A stretch of 64,000 nucleotides of DNA from Flavobacteriales bacterium (GCA_947488235.1 CANLAQ010000003.1:1-64000); one strand, 5' to 3'. Positions 18,166 to 30,282 are shown, counted from the first letter of the stretch. Numbers and translations are program-made. The notes: a model not told the origin generated them from the letters alone.

Positions 18166-20406
18166 ATGACTAAATTATTTTACGGACTGATTTTCATTTT
18201 ATTCATCAGTCTAGCGCAAGCGCAAGATTGTCCTATATTACCTACACCTGTTGTCTATACAACTCAAACAGGCTCCTTAAATTTCTCTAATAATTTAGCT
18301 GTTGATTTGACGAATTTAGACCAAAATTTAAAAGCTCAACTCATTGCATTAGCGGATACTTACCACCAACTTAAAATTGAATCAGGTCAAGATAAATCAT
18401 TGATTATCTTCAAAAAACTAGAGAATGTTAAGCAAGATTCCTATAGCATTAATGTCAACGAATCCATTATTATTTCCTATTCAAGTGATCGCTCTTGTTA
18501 CTATGCCTTTCACTCTTTGATGCAAATGATTGAAAAAATTAATGCAAATGAATTTTCAATTTCAAAATCCTTTGTAAAAGATTACCCTTCTTACCAATGG
18601 AGAGGATTGCATCTTGATGTGGCAAGACATTTCTTTAGTGTTGAGGAAGTTAAACAATTCATTGATCAGATGGCCATATATAAGTTCAATGTTTTTCATT
18701 GGCATTTAACTGATGATCAAGGTTGGCGCATAGAAATAAAAAAATATCCTAAACTAACCAGTATAGGCGCTTGGCGGGATTCGACTGTTGAAAATCATTT
18801 TACAACAGCACCAAGAACATACAAAAAGGAAAGATACGGAGGATTTTATACCCAATTAGAAATTAAAGCAATTGTTGCTTATGCCCAAGAGCGTTACATT
18901 ACGGTTGTTCCGGAAATTGAAATGCCTGGACACGCTAGAGCAGCATTAGCGGCATATCCCATGTATTCATGCACAGGAATTCAGCAAGAAGTTCCTGGAC
19001 TTTGGGGGATATTTGATGATATTTTTTGTGCAAAAGAGGAAAGTATAGTATTCCTTCAAGATATTCTTTCAGAGGTCATCCCTTTATTTCCAGGTGAATT
19101 TATTCATGTTGGTGGAGATGAAGCGCCGAAAACAAGATGGCACGACTGTGAAAAATGTCAAGCAATTATGAAAGAGCAAAAGCTTAAAGACGAGCATGAA
19201 TTGCAGAGTTATTTTATCCAAAGAATGGATAAATACCTTCTTTCAAATGGAAAAAAATTAATAGGTTGGGATGAAATATTAGAGGGTGGACTTTCACCGA
19301 ATGCAGCTGTAATGTCCTGGCGTGGTTTTGATGGTGGAATTGAAGCAGCAAATCAAGAACACCAAGTCGTGATGTCGCCCGGATCGCATTGTTATTTTGA
19401 TCATTACCAAGGTAAAGGAAGTGAAGAACCTCTTGCAATTGGTGGCTTTACGCCTCTAGAGAAAGTTTATGAATTTCAACCTATACCCAGAGGATTAGAT
19501 TCTTTCAAGGCATCCTATATATTAGGTGGACAAGCAAATTTGTGGACGGAATATATTCCTGATTTCAATCAACTTATGTACATGACTTATCCGAGGGCAA
19601 TTGCTTTAAGTCAAGCGCTATGGTGTGAGGATCTGCCTAAATATGAGCTCTTTGAAAAAACTTTAATGAACAAGCATCTTGACCTGCTTACAGCAAATAA
19701 AATAAACTACTCCCCTACCTTTTTAAAACCAAATTTCAGTTTTACAAGAACGATAACAGGTATTGATTTTAAGGTGAAATCAAAGTCCAATGAGGAACAA
19801 TTTGAATTTAAAGATAGAAGTGATTCTTCCCTTAATGTAAATTTTAAAGGGTCTTATGACTTGCCGATCAATAGAACGAGAGGAACAAAAAAACTTACTT
19901 ATTCGGTAAATTCTTTTACAACAGGCATCCAGAAAAACATAGCAATTACGAATAATCCATGTTTAGGAGTTCCGGTTGTGTATCTTACAAAACCCAGTAA
20001 CCAATACAATAATGGTGACTTAACATTAGTAGATGGACAATTTGGTGCACGACCATGGAAGGGAAATGAATGGATTGGATTTGATACATCGGTTGTGGTA
20101 ATTGAAATAGATTTAACAAAAAAACAAAGAATTGATAGTTTACAAGTTAGTTTTTTAAAAGATGAAAACTCATGGATTCATTTACCTTGTACCATTGAAT
20201 TTCAAGATTTAAAAACTAAAAAAGGCAAAGGAATTGGAGCAGCTCCAAATTTTTACGATGAAAGACAAGTTTTATACATCGGAAAGAAAGTTCAAAAATT
20301 TACAATTACCATCAAAACTTTAGATCAAATACCCCAAGGTAAACCCGGAGCAGGATCACATCCATGGCTTTTTATAGATGAGATTTCAATTAAAAATAAA
20401 TTATGA
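18166..20406 (+). CDS. beta-N-acetylhexosaminidase, GH20
   Basis: Signal peptide; WRGLHLDVARHFF, FHWHLTDDQGWRIEIKKYPKL, HVGGDEAPKTRW catalytic DE. Confidence 0.93.
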   Translation: MTKLFYGLIFILFISLAQAQDCPILPTPVVYTTQTGSLNFSNNLAVDLTNLDQNLKAQLIALADTYHQLKIESGQDKSLIIFKKLENVKQDSYSINVNESIIISYSSDRSCYYAFHSLMQMIEKINANEFSISKSFVKDYPSYQWRGLHLDVARHFFSVEEVKQFIDQMAIYKFNVFHWHLTDDQGWRIEIKKYPKLTSIGAWRDSTVENHFTTAPRTYKKERYGGFYTQLEIKAIVAYAQERYITVVPEIEMPGHARAALAAYPMYSCTGIQQEVPGLWGIFDDIFCAKEESIVFLQDILSEVIPLFPGEFIHVGGDEAPKTRWHDCEKCQAIMKEQKLKDEHELQSYFIQRMDKYLLSNGKKLIGWDEILEGGLSPNAAVMSWRGFDGGIEAANQEHQVVMSPGSHCYFDHYQGKGSEEPLAIGGFTPLEKVYEFQPIPRGLDSFKASYILGGQANLWTEYIPDFNQLMYMTYPRAIALSQALWCEDLPKYELFEKTLMNKHLDLLTANKINYSPTFLKPNFSFTRTITGIDFKVKSKSNEEQFEFKDRSDSSLNVNFKGSYDLPINRTRGTKKLTYSVNSFTTGIQKNIAITNNPCLGVPVVYLTKPSNQYNNGDLTLVDGQFGARPWKGNEWIGFDTSVVVIEIDLTKKQRIDSLQVSFLKDENSWIHLPCTIEFQDLKTKKGKGIGAAPNFYDERQVLYIGKKVQKFTITIKTLDQIPQGKPGAGSHPWLFIDEISIKNKL

Positions 20407-20441
20407 AATTGATGGTAGAACTAAATAAAAAAACTTAGCTT

Positions 20442-21071
20442 ATGAAAAAAATAATATTTCTAATACTCTTATTCCTTTCTCAAAACCAAGTTTTTGCACA
20501 AGCAAATTCGAAATTCGATAAAGATCCCAGTGTTTTTAGTTTAGGAGTGCGATCTACTTTTTCAGCCTTTAATGATGGGATCGAAAATAAAGTTGGCAGT
20601 GGTGTTGGTGGACAATTCAGGTTAAGGTTTTCAGAAAAAGTTAATAGCGACTGGTTTTTTGATTATTTAACCAGTGATATTGGTAATTATGCCCACCGTA
20701 CAGATTATCATATTGGTTGGAGTGTACTCTATTATCCATTAGAAAACGATCTTCATTTATTCAAGCTCTATATCCTAGCAGGTCATTGCTTTGATTACTC
20801 CAAAATTCAAGCGAATACCAACCAATTTGACTATGCTGAACGCTGGAGTTCGGCAGTTCAAGCTGGTTTAGGAACTCATATAAGATTAACGGAGCGACTT
20901 GACCTTTCAGTGACAGCACAATATATGTGTCATTTAGGAAAACATTTACATGCTGAATGGGTTAACAATCAAGTGAGTTATTTTGAGGAGAGAGGTTCAA
21001 GTTTAGAAGGTCATTTGCTCATGAATGCTAGTGTAAATTACAAAATTGGGAAATTATGGGGAAGAAAATAA
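20442..21071 (+). CDS. secreted/outer membrane beta-barrel hypothetical protein
   Basis: Signal peptide MKKIIFLILLFLSQNQVFAQ and beta-strand-rich body. Confidence 0.6.
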   Translation: MKKIIFLILLFLSQNQVFAQANSKFDKDPSVFSLGVRSTFSAFNDGIENKVGSGVGGQFRLRFSEKVNSDWFFDYLTSDIGNYAHRTDYHIGWSVLYYPLENDLHLFKLYILAGHCFDYSKIQANTNQFDYAERWSSAVQAGLGTHIRLTERLDLSVTAQYMCHLGKHLHAEWVNNQVSYFEERGSSLEGHLLMNASVNYKIGKLWGRK

Positions 21072-21643
21072 GCCTTGTTTTAGCACTAGTTTGCACCTCT
21101 TTTATTTTTGGTCAAACTAAAGTAAATAACTATCCTCTGCTTAATTTTTCAGGAACTATTAGTCCTGGAAAGTTTACGAGTCAAAAATCAACTGCAATTC
21201 ATCTTAATGGATTTCTTGAGTATACTTTAGATCGTAAATATAGCGTGAGAGGTGATGTTTATAAATTTATTCAAGGAGCAGCAAGCTCTAGTAATTTGGT
21301 TTTACCCTATCAAATGAATCAACTTTATGTAGGGGCTTTCCGAAGCTTTGGTAAAAACAATTGGAGACAATATATCGGATTTCAACCTGGAATTACTGTA
21401 AGTCGGGATTTACTTTCAAGCTACAACAAACCACAAATTAATCCTTCTTATGGATTTAAAGTCGGGAGTTCTTTTTCCTTTTATAAATATTTTAATTTCT
21501 ATCTTGATCTTAGTTTTAATAAAACTCAACTTAGAGGTCTACACTCGGGTCCGAATAATTTGAATGAATTTTTACTATCAGGCGGATTAGGATTTCAAAT
21601 ACCCAGAAAGATTAAAAAAGTGCTGTACCCTCACTGGATGTAA
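21056..21643 (+). CDS. outer membrane beta-barrel-like hypothetical protein
   Basis: Signal peptide ISLVLALVCTSFIFGQ; overlaps the preceding ORF by 16 nt. Confidence 0.6.
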   Translation: MGKKISLVLALVCTSFIFGQTKVNNYPLLNFSGTISPGKFTSQKSTAIHLNGFLEYTLDRKYSVRGDVYKFIQGAASSSNLVLPYQMNQLYVGAFRSFGKNNWRQYIGFQPGITVSRDLLSSYNKPQINPSYGFKVGSSFSFYKYFNFYLDLSFNKTQLRGLHSGPNNLNEFLLSGGLGFQIPRKIKKVLYPHWM

Positions 21644-21846
21644 TCCAGATGGATTTAATGCCTTTACTATTTTAATTGGACATATTAAAAATATACCCAA
21701 TCTTCACATACAGTTGTTCCATCAAAAAGATTCAAAAATGGATCAATCACGGTTATCCAAATAATTAATTCAACATCATAAGATAAGTTGCAATTTTATC
21801 GTGCTTTTAGCACTCTTCTTCTTATTTTTGCATTAAAATAATTCTT

Positions 21847-22668
21847 ATGTCAACAAGAAATTGGAGTTCTATTAAAAGCTATCAAGATATTAAGTTTGAT
21901 TTCTTTCAAGGGATTGCGAAAATAACCATTAATCGCCCTCAAGTTTATAATGCATTTCGTCCTGAAACCAACATGGAAATGTTAGATGCTATGCACATTT
22001 GTAGGGAAAGAAATGATATTAATGTCGTTGTGCTAACCGGAGCAGGCGATAAAGCTTTTTGTTCGGGTGGTGATCAAAATGTAAAAGGAATTGGTGGATA
22101 CATTTCAGAAAATGGTGTGCCCCGTCTTAATGTACTAGATCTTCACAAAGCCATTCGTTCTCTTCCTAAACCGGTAATTGCCATGGTAAACGGTTACGCT
22201 ATTGGTGGTGGACATGTATTGCATGTAGTTTGTGATCTAACAATCGCTTCTGACAACGCGAAATTTGGACAAACGGGTCCGAAAGTAGGTAGTTTTGATG
22301 GTGGATTCGGTTCCTCTTTCCTTGCCAGACATGTTGGACAGAAAAAAGCGCGTGAGATTTGGTTCTTATGCAATCAATATACTGCTGAAGAAGCCGAAAA
22401 AATGGGAATGGTGAATAAAGTTGTTCCTTTTGACCAATTAGAAGATACCGTTGTTGAATGGTGCAATATCATCATGAAAAGAAGTCCGCTTGCCATAAGA
22501 ATGATCAAAAGATCTATGAATGCTGAGCTCGATGGACAACATGGATTGATGGAATTGGCTGGCGATGCTACCCTACTCTATTACTTAACTCAAGAAGCTC
22601 AAGAAGGAAAAAACGCCTTTTTAGAAAAAAGAGATCCTGATTTTCAACAATTTCCAAAATTCCCTTAA
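21847..22668 (+). CDS. menB: 1,4-dihydroxy-2-naphthoyl-CoA synthase
   Basis: Crotonase fold; [54 protein letters not shown]. Confidence 0.93.
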   Translation: MSTRNWSSIKSYQDIKFDFFQGIAKITINRPQVYNAFRPETNMEMLDAMHICRERNDINVVVLTGAGDKAFCSGGDQNVKGIGGYISENGVPRLNVLDLHKAIRSLPKPVIAMVNGYAIGGGHVLHVVCDLTIASDNAKFGQTGPKVGSFDGGFGSSFLARHVGQKKAREIWFLCNQYTAEEAEKMGMVNKVVPFDQLEDTVVEWCNIIMKRSPLAIRMIKRSMNAELDGQHGLMELAGDATLLYYLTQEAQEGKNAFLEKRDPDFQQFPKFP

Positions 22669-22669
22669 G

Positions 22670-24127
22670 ATGAGTCAATTTAAAACCATAGAGCCACAAG
22701 CGTTGTGGAAATATTTCGAACAATTAAACGCAGTTCCTCGCCCATCAAAAAAAGAAGAGCGTGTAAGACAATTTATGTTGGATTTCGGAAAAGGATTAGG
22801 ACTTGAAACCATTGAAGATGCTATTGGTAATGTAATTATAAAAAAACCAGCAAGTGAAGGAATGGAAAATTGTGTGACAACTATATTACAATCACACTTG
22901 GATATGGTGCATCAAAAAAACAATGCTACAACCTTTAATTTTGATACACAAGGAATTGAAATGCTGATAGAAGGTGATTGGGTGCGTGCCAATGGTACTA
23001 CCCTAGGAGCTGACAATGGTATAGGAGTCGCTGCAATTATGGCTGTTTTAGCTTCCGACAATATAAAACATCCTGCTCTTGAAGCACTATTTACCATTGA
23101 TGAAGAAACTGGAATGACCGGTGCTAAAGAATTAGACGGAACTTTGTTGGAAGGAAAAATTTTACTCAATCTGGACACTGAAGATGATGATGAATTATCC
23201 GTAGGATGTGCAGGTGGCATTGATACCAATACTAGTTTATCCTATAAAGAAGTAGCAATAAATAACAATGCTCAAGTTTTTGATATTACCATTTCAGGTT
23301 TATTAGGCGGACATTCAGGAATGGATATTGATAAAGGAAGAGGAAATGCTAATAAAATATTAGCCCGAATTCTTTGGAAAATAAATAAAGAGATACCAAT
23401 CCAATTGATTCAATTTGATGGAGGCAGTTTGAGAAATGCTATACCAAGAGAAGCGAGTACTCAAATCGCAGTGGCCATTGAAAATGAATCAAATTTAAAA
23501 GCACTTTTTCAAGAAGATACTTTAGTAATCATTGAAGAATTTAAAACGATAGAACCGAATTTTAAAATTGATCTTTCTCCTGCTGAAGCTAGAGGAAAAG
23601 CAATGGATACTGAAGGTTTTAATTCCATCATAAATACCTTGTGCGCAGTTCATAATGGAGTCTTTAGAATGAGTCCGGACATCAAAGGATTGGTAGAAAC
23701 ATCTTCAAGTTTGGCACGAGTAATCATTAAGGATGGTCATTTTTCGACACAATCGCTACAAAGAAGTTCTGTTGAATCCACTAAAGCTGAAGTGGCTATG
23801 GCGATTCGTGCTTGTTTCGAATTAATTGGAGCAACAGTAACTCAAGGTGGTGATTATCCAGGATGGAAACCGAATCCAAGTTCAAATATTTTACAACTTA
23901 TGCGCGATTTATATGTTAATTTATTTGAAGAGGAACCACAAGTGAAAGCTTGTCATGCGGGACTTGAATGTGGAATTTTAGGCGTTCATTTACCAGGCGT
24001 TGATATGATTTCTTTCGGTCCGAATATTCGTGCAGCGCATTCTCCAGATGAAAAAGTTCAAATTTCATCCGTTCAAAAATTCTGGGGATTTTATTTAAAA
24101 ACATTAGCTCAAATACCAAGTAATTAA
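22670..24127 (+). CDS. pepD: aminoacyl-histidine dipeptidase (PepD, M20)
   Basis: [45 protein letters not shown]. Confidence 0.92.
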   Translation: MSQFKTIEPQALWKYFEQLNAVPRPSKKEERVRQFMLDFGKGLGLETIEDAIGNVIIKKPASEGMENCVTTILQSHLDMVHQKNNATTFNFDTQGIEMLIEGDWVRANGTTLGADNGIGVAAIMAVLASDNIKHPALEALFTIDEETGMTGAKELDGTLLEGKILLNLDTEDDDELSVGCAGGIDTNTSLSYKEVAINNNAQVFDITISGLLGGHSGMDIDKGRGNANKILARILWKINKEIPIQLIQFDGGSLRNAIPREASTQIAVAIENESNLKALFQEDTLVIIEEFKTIEPNFKIDLSPAEARGKAMDTEGFNSIINTLCAVHNGVFRMSPDIKGLVETSSSLARVIIKDGHFSTQSLQRSSVESTKAEVAMAIRACFELIGATVTQGGDYPGWKPNPSSNILQLMRDLYVNLFEEEPQVKACHAGLECGILGVHLPGVDMISFGPNIRAAHSPDEKVQISSVQKFWGFYLKTLAQIPSN

Positions 24128-24131
24128 AAAT

Positions 24132-25346
24132 ATGGAATTTCAACTCAATAGTATAGAGGAAGCAATTGCTGCAATACAGCAAGGAGAGGTGATTATTGTC
24201 GTTGATGACGAGGATCGTGAGAATGAAGGTGATTTTTTAACGGCAGCACGAAACGCAACTCCAGAAGTGATTAATTTTATGGCTACCCATGGCCGTGGAT
24301 TAATTTGTGCTCCAATAAGTGAAGAACGCTGTGATAAATTAGGTTTAGAAATGATGGTGAGTAACAATTCAGCAGCATATGAAACCCCATTTACGGTAAG
24401 TATAGATCTAATTGGACATGGTTGTACCACAGGAATTTCTGCAAGTGATCGTGCTAAAACCGTATTGGCCATGATAGATCCTGCAACAAGACCCGAAGAA
24501 TTGGGGAAACCAGGACATATTTTTCCTTTAAGAGCCAAAAAAGGTGGTGTGCTAAGACGCGCTGGTCATACAGAAGCTGCTGTTGATTTGTCAAGACTTT
24601 CGGGATTCGAAGAAGCAGGAATTATTGTTGAAATTTTGAATGAAGATGGGTCTATGGCGAGATTACCGCAACTGATCGAAATTGCACAAAAATTTAATTT
24701 GAAAATAATTTCTATCGAGGAATTAATTAAATATAGAATTGCCCATGAAAGTTTAGTTGAAAAGGTAGTGAATGTATTTTTACCCACTGATTTTGGCGAT
24801 TTTCAATTGCATGCCTTTAAGGATAAAAGCAATGACATGGATCATTTAGCTTTAGTAAAAGGAACTTGGGAAATCGATGAGCCTATTTTAATTCGTGTGC
24901 ATTCTTCTTGCTTAACTGGTGATATTTTTGGTTCTTGCAGATGTGATTGTGGTCCACAACTCCACCGAGCAATGGATCTTATCGAAAAAGAAGGAAAAGG
25001 AGTTATCGTATACATGAATCAAGAAGGAAGAGGAATTGGTCTTGTCAATAAATTAAAGGCCTATAAACTTCAAGAAGGTGGAATGGATACAATGGAAGCC
25101 AATATTGAATTAGGATTTCAAGCAGACGAAAGAGATTATGGTATCGGAGCTCAAATTTTGCGTGAATTGGGTGTGAGTAAAATGAAATTAATGTCGAATA
25201 ACCCCAAGAAAAGAACAGGTTTAATTGGTTATGGACTTGAGATCATCGAAAATATTTCACTTGAAATTCATAGTAATATTCATAATGCGTCTTATCTTAG
25301 AACTAAAAGAGATAAAATGGGACATACCTTAAAATTGGACAAATAA
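24132..25346 (+). CDS. ribBA: bifunctional DHBP synthase / GTP cyclohydrolase II
   Basis: Rib[39 protein letters not shown]; Rib[32 protein letters not shown]. Confidence 0.95.
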   Translation: MEFQLNSIEEAIAAIQQGEVIIVVDDEDRENEGDFLTAARNATPEVINFMATHGRGLICAPISEERCDKLGLEMMVSNNSAAYETPFTVSIDLIGHGCTTGISASDRAKTVLAMIDPATRPEELGKPGHIFPLRAKKGGVLRRAGHTEAAVDLSRLSGFEEAGIIVEILNEDGSMARLPQLIEIAQKFNLKIISIEELIKYRIAHESLVEKVVNVFLPTDFGDFQLHAFKDKSNDMDHLALVKGTWEIDEPILIRVHSSCLTGDIFGSCRCDCGPQLHRAMDLIEKEGKGVIVYMNQEGRGIGLVNKLKAYKLQEGGMDTMEANIELGFQADERDYGIGAQILRELGVSKMKLMSNNPKKRTGLIGYGLEIIENISLEIHSNIHNASYLRTKRDKMGHTLKLDK

Positions 25347-25996
25347 TGCTAAAAGCTGAAGGTATACATAAGAAATATGGTTCATTAGAAATCCTTCGCG
25401 GAGTTGATCTTCATATTAATGCAAAAGAAATAGTTTCCATTGTAGGTTCCTCTGGAGCTGGAAAAACTACTTTGCTGCAAATCTTAGGCACCTTAGATAG
25501 ACCAGATTCAGGCACCGTTATTATCGATGGAGTTGATCCATTTAAATTGAATAGTAAAGCATTAGCTAAATTTAGAAATGAGAAAATTGGATTTATTTTT
25601 CAATTTCACCAATTATTACCTGAATTTAATGCCTATGAAAATGTAATGCTTCCCGCACTCATTCATGGATTTAATAAAAAAGAAGCGAGCGAAAGAGCAA
25701 AAGGTATTCTTGAAAAATTAGGTTTAGGTGATCGCATCAACCATCGACCATCAGCACTTTCAGGCGGAGAACAACAACGCGTAGCTGTTTGTAGAGCATT
25801 GATGAATCAACCTGCCATTATATTTGCCGATGAACCTTCTGGGAATCTAGATTCAAAAAATGCGGCAGAATTGCATGATTTATTTTTTCAATTAAGAGAA
25901 GACTTTAACCAAACTTTTGTAATCGTAACTCATAATGAGAAGTTAGCCCAAATGGCAGACCGAACTTTAGTAATGGCAGATGGAGTTTTCTTGTAA
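25346..25996 (+). CDS. ABC transporter ATP-binding protein (LolD/MacB-like)
   Basis: [40 protein letters not shown]; coupled to ribBA via TAATG. Confidence 0.9.
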   Translation: MLKAEGIHKKYGSLEILRGVDLHINAKEIVSIVGSSGAGKTTLLQILGTLDRPDSGTVIIDGVDPFKLNSKALAKFRNEKIGFIFQFHQLLPEFNAYENVMLPALIHGFNKKEASERAKGILEKLGLGDRINHRPSALSGGEQQRVAVCRALMNQPAIIFADEPSGNLDSKNAAELHDLFFQLREDFNQTFVIVTHNEKLAQMADRTLVMADGVFL

Positions 25997-26001
25997 CATC
26001 A

Positions 26002-26751
26002 ATGAACGAACTCGAACTAAAAGAATTCCTAGATTATAAAGCTGAACAATACGAATCAGCTGATTTTATCGAATCCGATCCTATACAAATTCCACATCAA
26101 TTTAATTCAAAAGCAGACATTGAGATCAGTGCCTTTTTTGTTGCGATGTTGGCCTGGGGAAATCGTAAAAGCATTATTAAAAGTGGTGAAAAACTAGTTG
26201 AAATTATGGGAAACACCCCTCATGACTACATCATGAATTATGATAAAAATACCCACTTAAAATTTGCACATCGAACATTTAATGGAACCGATTTAGATTT
26301 TTTCTTCCGTAGCCTGCATCAAATTTATAAAGAATCAGATTTAGAGGCTTGCTTTAAAGGAGATGAGCATTCAAGTTTAATGAGCAACATTAGTGGATTT
26401 CGTGAAATTTTCTTTTCGACGGAACATGAATACAGAAGTGAAAAACACATCTCAAATCCGTTAAAGAATTCTGCTTGTAAAAGACTTGTAATGTATTTAA
26501 GGTGGATGGTTAGAGACAGTAAGAAAGGCGTCGATTTTGGAATTTGGAACAACATAAAACCAGCTCAACTATACATTCCACTAGACATTCACACCGGAAA
26601 TATCTCCAGAAAATTAGGGATATTATCCCGCAGTCAAAGCGATTGGAAAGCGAGTGAAGAACTCATCAATTATTGTCGAAAACTAGACCCGGAAGATCCC
26701 GCGAAATACGATTTCGCCTTGTTCGGATTAGGTGCTTTTGAGAATTTTTAG
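26002..26751 (+). CDS. TIGR02757 family protein
   Basis: IEISAFFVAMLAWGNRKSIIKSGEKL, RWMVRDSKKGVDFGIW, YIPLDIHTGNISRKLGIL. Confidence 0.82.
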   Translation: MNELELKEFLDYKAEQYESADFIESDPIQIPHQFNSKADIEISAFFVAMLAWGNRKSIIKSGEKLVEIMGNTPHDYIMNYDKNTHLKFAHRTFNGTDLDFFFRSLHQIYKESDLEACFKGDEHSSLMSNISGFREIFFSTEHEYRSEKHISNPLKNSACKRLVMYLRWMVRDSKKGVDFGIWNNIKPAQLYIPLDIHTGNISRKLGILSRSQSDWKASEELINYCRKLDPEDPAKYDFALFGLGAFENF

Positions 26752-26752
26752 A

Positions 26753-27433
26753 CTAAAACAGATATTGTTTATCTATTAATATTTGTTTAACCACATTGGA
26801 AACTGAGTCTTGCAATGGCACTTTAATTTTTTGATCATTAATTTCTTCGCAATTTACATACTGATATTTATTATTTTTCCAGGTAAACAAACAATGATAA
26901 AAATATTTCTGACGGTCATAGCGTTCGAAGAAACGAATTACAATATCATCATAAGCGCTATTGGTCTTTCTTCTCTCAATGATATATCCAATAAACCCAT
27001 TGACCTTAATTAATTTTTTGTTTTGTCTTTCAAAGACCACCAACCTGCGCGTTGGAAAAGCATTCACTCCAGACCTAATCAACAACATAAAACCACTTTT
27101 TAATGGGGTACTATTTTTCAAGGTAAAAAACCTAAAAAAGCGTGGTGAACAAGCAGGGACATCCAAATTATTTTCCACTACATTCATCGTATCACATATA
27201 CCAATCTCTTGCAATAAACCTCTTTCTGTACCTTCTGTAAATCGATTAAGACTATAATCCGTTGATATCTCCTTATGCTCTTTAGGGGCACTGTCTTTCG
27301 GCTGATTAGTGTCAGGTGTAGTGTTTTCTTTAGGAGTTAAAATAACAACTAAGGCTACTAATATTAAACTCAAGAGAAGAATAATCCCTCTTCTTCTGCG
27401 GATTTTTTTATTGTTTTCTTCTGTTGATTTCAT
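26753..27433 (-). CDS. hypothetical membrane-anchored protein
   Basis: Single N-terminal TM (IILLLSLILVALVVIL) and long extracytoplasmic domain. Confidence 0.55.
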   Translation of the reverse strand: MKSTEENNKKIRRRRGIILLLSLILVALVVILTPKENTTPDTNQPKDSAPKEHKEISTDYSLNRFTEGTERGLLQEIGICDTMNVVENNLDVPACSPRFFRFFTLKNSTPLKSGFMLLIRSGVNAFPTRRLVVFERQNKKLIKVNGFIGYIIERRKTNSAYDDIVIRFFERYDRQKYFYHCLFTWKNNKYQYVNCEEINDQKIKVPLQDSVSNVVKQILIDKQYLF

Positions 27434-27442
27434 ACAAATGAA

Positions 27443-28300
27443 TTATTTAAAAAAAATACTTGCTGCGTTTGATGCCTTTTCGAACGCCTCTAAGTTAAGA
27501 TGATTTTCCAAATTGTTCTTAGACAACCAAGCGGTGAATTCTTCGGTATCCAAATTCCCAGTCAAATCATCCTGAGCCATTGGACAGCCCCCCATTCCTT
27601 TAAAAGCTGTATCAAATCTGCGACATCCTGCAGCATAAGCTGCTGTCAATAGTGGCGCCGCTGAACCAGGAAGCATGTGAAAATGAGCCCCTAATTCAAC
27701 TTGAGGCAGCTCAGCGGATAAAGAAGTAAATAGATGCTTTACTTTATCTGGATTCGCACATCCAATCGTGTCTGAAAGTGCCAGTATTTCAACACCTAGT
27801 TCATTTACCAAACGATCAGACCAATGTAACGCGATTTCGGGACTCCAAGCTTCTCCATAAGGATTTCCAAAACCCATAGAGAGATAAACTACTAAGTTCT
27901 TACCTTTTTTATGAACCAAATCTTGTACTTTTTCCAGTGATTGGAATGTTTCTAACAAGGAAGCATTAGTATTGCGCAATTGAAATTGCTCAGAGATTGA
28001 AAATGGATATCCCAAAAAGTCAATTTGCTGAAATTCCAGAGCCTCCTCTGCCCCTCTTAAGTTAGCAATTATAGCCAATAGCTTAGTGGTCGAACTTGTA
28101 TTCAATCCATTCAAGACTTCAGCAGTATCGCGCATTTGAGGAATAGACTTAGGAGAAACAAAACTTCCAAAATCAAGTGTGTCAAAACCACAATCTAATA
28201 AGGTATTGATATATGCAATCTTGTCTTTTGTTGGAATGAATACATCAATTCCCTGCATAGCATCTCTCGGACATTCAATAATTTTTAGTGCCTTACTCAT
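27443..28300 (-). CDS. hydroxymethylglutaryl-CoA lyase-like protein
   Basis: [63 protein letters not shown]. Confidence 0.88.
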   Translation of the reverse strand: MSKALKIIECPRDAMQGIDVFIPTKDKIAYINTLLDCGFDTLDFGSFVSPKSIPQMRDTAEVLNGLNTSSTTKLLAIIANLRGAEEALEFQQIDFLGYPFSISEQFQLRNTNASLLETFQSLEKVQDLVHKKGKNLVVYLSMGFGNPYGEAWSPEIALHWSDRLVNELGVEILALSDTIGCANPDKVKHLFTSLSAELPQVELGAHFHMLPGSAAPLLTAAYAAGCRRFDTAFKGMGGCPMAQDDLTGNLDTEEFTAWLSKNNLENHLNLEAFEKASNAASIFFK

Positions 28301-29337
28301 TTCGAATGCTCTATTATTGCCCTATTAATTTTTGCAATTAAGGCTGGTCCTTCATAAATGAAACCCGTATAGATCTGAAGTAATTGAGCGCCTGCTTCCA
28401 ACTTCTCAAGTGCATCTTCAACGGAATGAATTCCACCTACACCAATAATTGGAAAAGAACCATTTGAATGCTTGTGCAAATAACGAATAACTTCAGTGGA
28501 TCTGTGAGCCAGTGGTTTTCCTGAAAGCCCACCCGCACCCATATTATCTACACTTTCTTTTTTTGCTTTCAATCCACCACGATCAATGGTAGTATTTGTC
28601 GCAACCAAACCGTCTAACTTCGTTTCTTGCATGATTTCAATAATGTCATCTAACTGGGAATCACTTAAGTCGGGCGCAATTTTTAATAGAATTGGTCGAT
28701 GAATTTCAAACTGCGCATTAACTTTCATCACGGCATTAAGTAATTCTTTCAAAGGTTCTTTTTCTTGAAGCGCTCTTAAATTAGGTGTATTGGGCGACGA
28801 AACATTTACCACAAAGTAATCTACGAATGGATGTAAGGCATTTAAGGCTATGATATAATCCTCGATTGCATGTTCATTAGGCGTAATTTTATTTTTACCT
28901 ATGTTTCCACCAATGATCAATCCATCACTTTTCTTTCTATTTTTTAAGTTTTTAATTACCTCCTCTACTCCTTTATTGTTGAATCCCATTCGATTGATAA
29001 TCGCTTCGTCTTCAATTAATCTAAATAATCTAGGCTGATCATTTCCAGGTTGCCCTAGTGGAGTAACCGTACCAATTTCAATAAAACCGAAACCGCACAA
29101 GCCCATTTGTTGATAATGTTCTGCATTTTTATCAAATCCAGCTGCTAAACCAATAGGATTTTTGAAGGTTAAACCAAAAACATTACGGGTTAATTTAGGA
29201 TTTTCTACACAAAATAATTTTCTAAAAAACCAATTGGAAAATGGTAGATATAGAGCAAAGTGAAGCAGATTGGTTGTAAAAGAATGTGCAGTTTCTGCGG
29301 ATAGTTGAAAAACAAAAAATCTAAAGAAACGATACAT
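28297..29337 (-). CDS. pyrD: quinone-dependent dihydroorotate dehydrogenase
   Basis: [58 protein letters not shown]. Confidence 0.95.
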   Translation of the reverse strand: MYRFFRFFVFQLSAETAHSFTTNLLHFALYLPFSNWFFRKLFCVENPKLTRNVFGLTFKNPIGLAAGFDKNAEHYQQMGLCGFGFIEIGTVTPLGQPGNDQPRLFRLIEDEAIINRMGFNNKGVEEVIKNLKNRKKSDGLIIGGNIGKNKITPNEHAIEDYIIALNALHPFVDYFVVNVSSPNTPNLRALQEKEPLKELLNAVMKVNAQFEIHRPILLKIAPDLSDSQLDDIIEIMQETKLDGLVATNTTIDRGGLKAKKESVDNMGAGGLSGKPLAHRSTEVIRYLHKHSNGSFPIIGVGGIHSVEDALEKLEAGAQLLQIYTGFIYEGPALIAKINRAIIEHSK

Positions 29338-29367
29338 AAATAAACGCTGACGCGTACTAATATTTAA

Positions 29368-30282
29368 TTAAACCTTATACTTAGAAGAAGAAGCTTCTAT
29401 TTTTTTACGCTGTTTTCCGTAATCTTTGTAAGTGATATTTCTAGTGATGATAATATTCAAATGATAATAAGCATCATTTTGTTTAGAATCTCCCCTTTGA
29501 GAACCAGGTACAAAACCAGTATTACCGTTAGATCTATCTGCTAAATCAATTGCCATCTGAGAGGATAATTGAGAAGTTGAAATGTAATTTGTACTTACAT
29601 CGTCAATATAATCAGAGAAAGTCTTTACATAAGAAACTTCCATTCCAATTCTCCACATATTGGAAATTCCAACTCTAAATCCTAGTCCAGCAGGAACGGT
29701 TAATGAAAAAGGCTTGTAATTTACTCCTTCAGTCTTTAAAGGGCGTAAGGCAACCCAGTCACCATTATATTCAGCTTTTGGATTAAAATAACTAAAACCA
29801 ATTCCACCAAAGATATAGGCTTGAATAGCTTTGTTTTTAAGATTTGCTGCACCTGGAAGATTATAACCTGGACTGAACTGTTCTTTGGAGAAAAGAATTA
29901 ATTCTAATTTCTGCTGTACTTCAAAAACGCCACTTTTAAAACTTAAATTTCTTGCATTTCGAACAGACTCTTGAGAATATTTGTCATCACCTTTCAAAGT
30001 AAAGAAGCTCAAACTAGAAGAAGTAGATAACATAGGGTGAAATCTGTAACGGAAGCCGATCAAACCGGAGATTCCTGTAGATGCCCAATCAATATCTTTA
30101 GGACTATAATCAATTCCGTAGGTTGCGCCACCGCCTAAATCACCATTGAATTGGGTTGCCCCTATTCCAAATTGAAGTTCTTTTTTGTTAAGTGACCAAT
30201 TCTTTTGAGAATTAAAATTAACATGCTGAGAGTAACTGGTAGCCGAGCATAAAAGAATGAAAAGTAGACTTAAAATTTTCAT
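29368..30282 (-). CDS. DUF6089-like outer membrane beta-barrel protein
   Basis: Signal peptide; ELQFGIGATQFNGDLGGG...GIDYSPKDIDWASTGISGLIGFRYRFHP. Confidence 0.7.
   Translation of the reverse strand: MKILSLLFILLCSATSYSQHVNFNSQKNWSLNKKELQFGIGATQFNGDLGGGATYGIDYSPKDIDWASTGISGLIGFRYRFHPMLSTSSSLSFFTLKGDDKYSQESVRNARNLSFKSGVFEVQQKLELILFSKEQFSPGYNLPGAANLKNKAIQAYIFGGIGFSYFNPKAEYNGDWVALRPLKTEGVNYKPFSLTVPAGLGFRVGISNMWRIGMEVSYVKTFSDYIDDVSTNYISTSQLSSQMAIDLADRSNGNTGFVPGSQRGDSKQNDAYYHLNIIITRNITYKDYGKQRKKIEASSSKYKV

Noticed and set aside
24160-24538. FMN riboswitch at ribBA
   Set aside because: ribBA starts 4 nt after pepD inside an operon; there is no leader long enough for an RFN element.
22912-24787. 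Several minus-strand ORFs (105, 88, 132, 73 aa) opposite pepD and ribBA
   Set aside because: Antisense shadows; Ser/Pro-rich translations typical of reverse-complement coding frames.
26810-27503. Three plus-strand ORFs (67, 98, 64 aa) opposite the 226-aa hypothetical gene
   Set aside because: The opposite strand has a signal-anchor protein with better features; no start context on plus.
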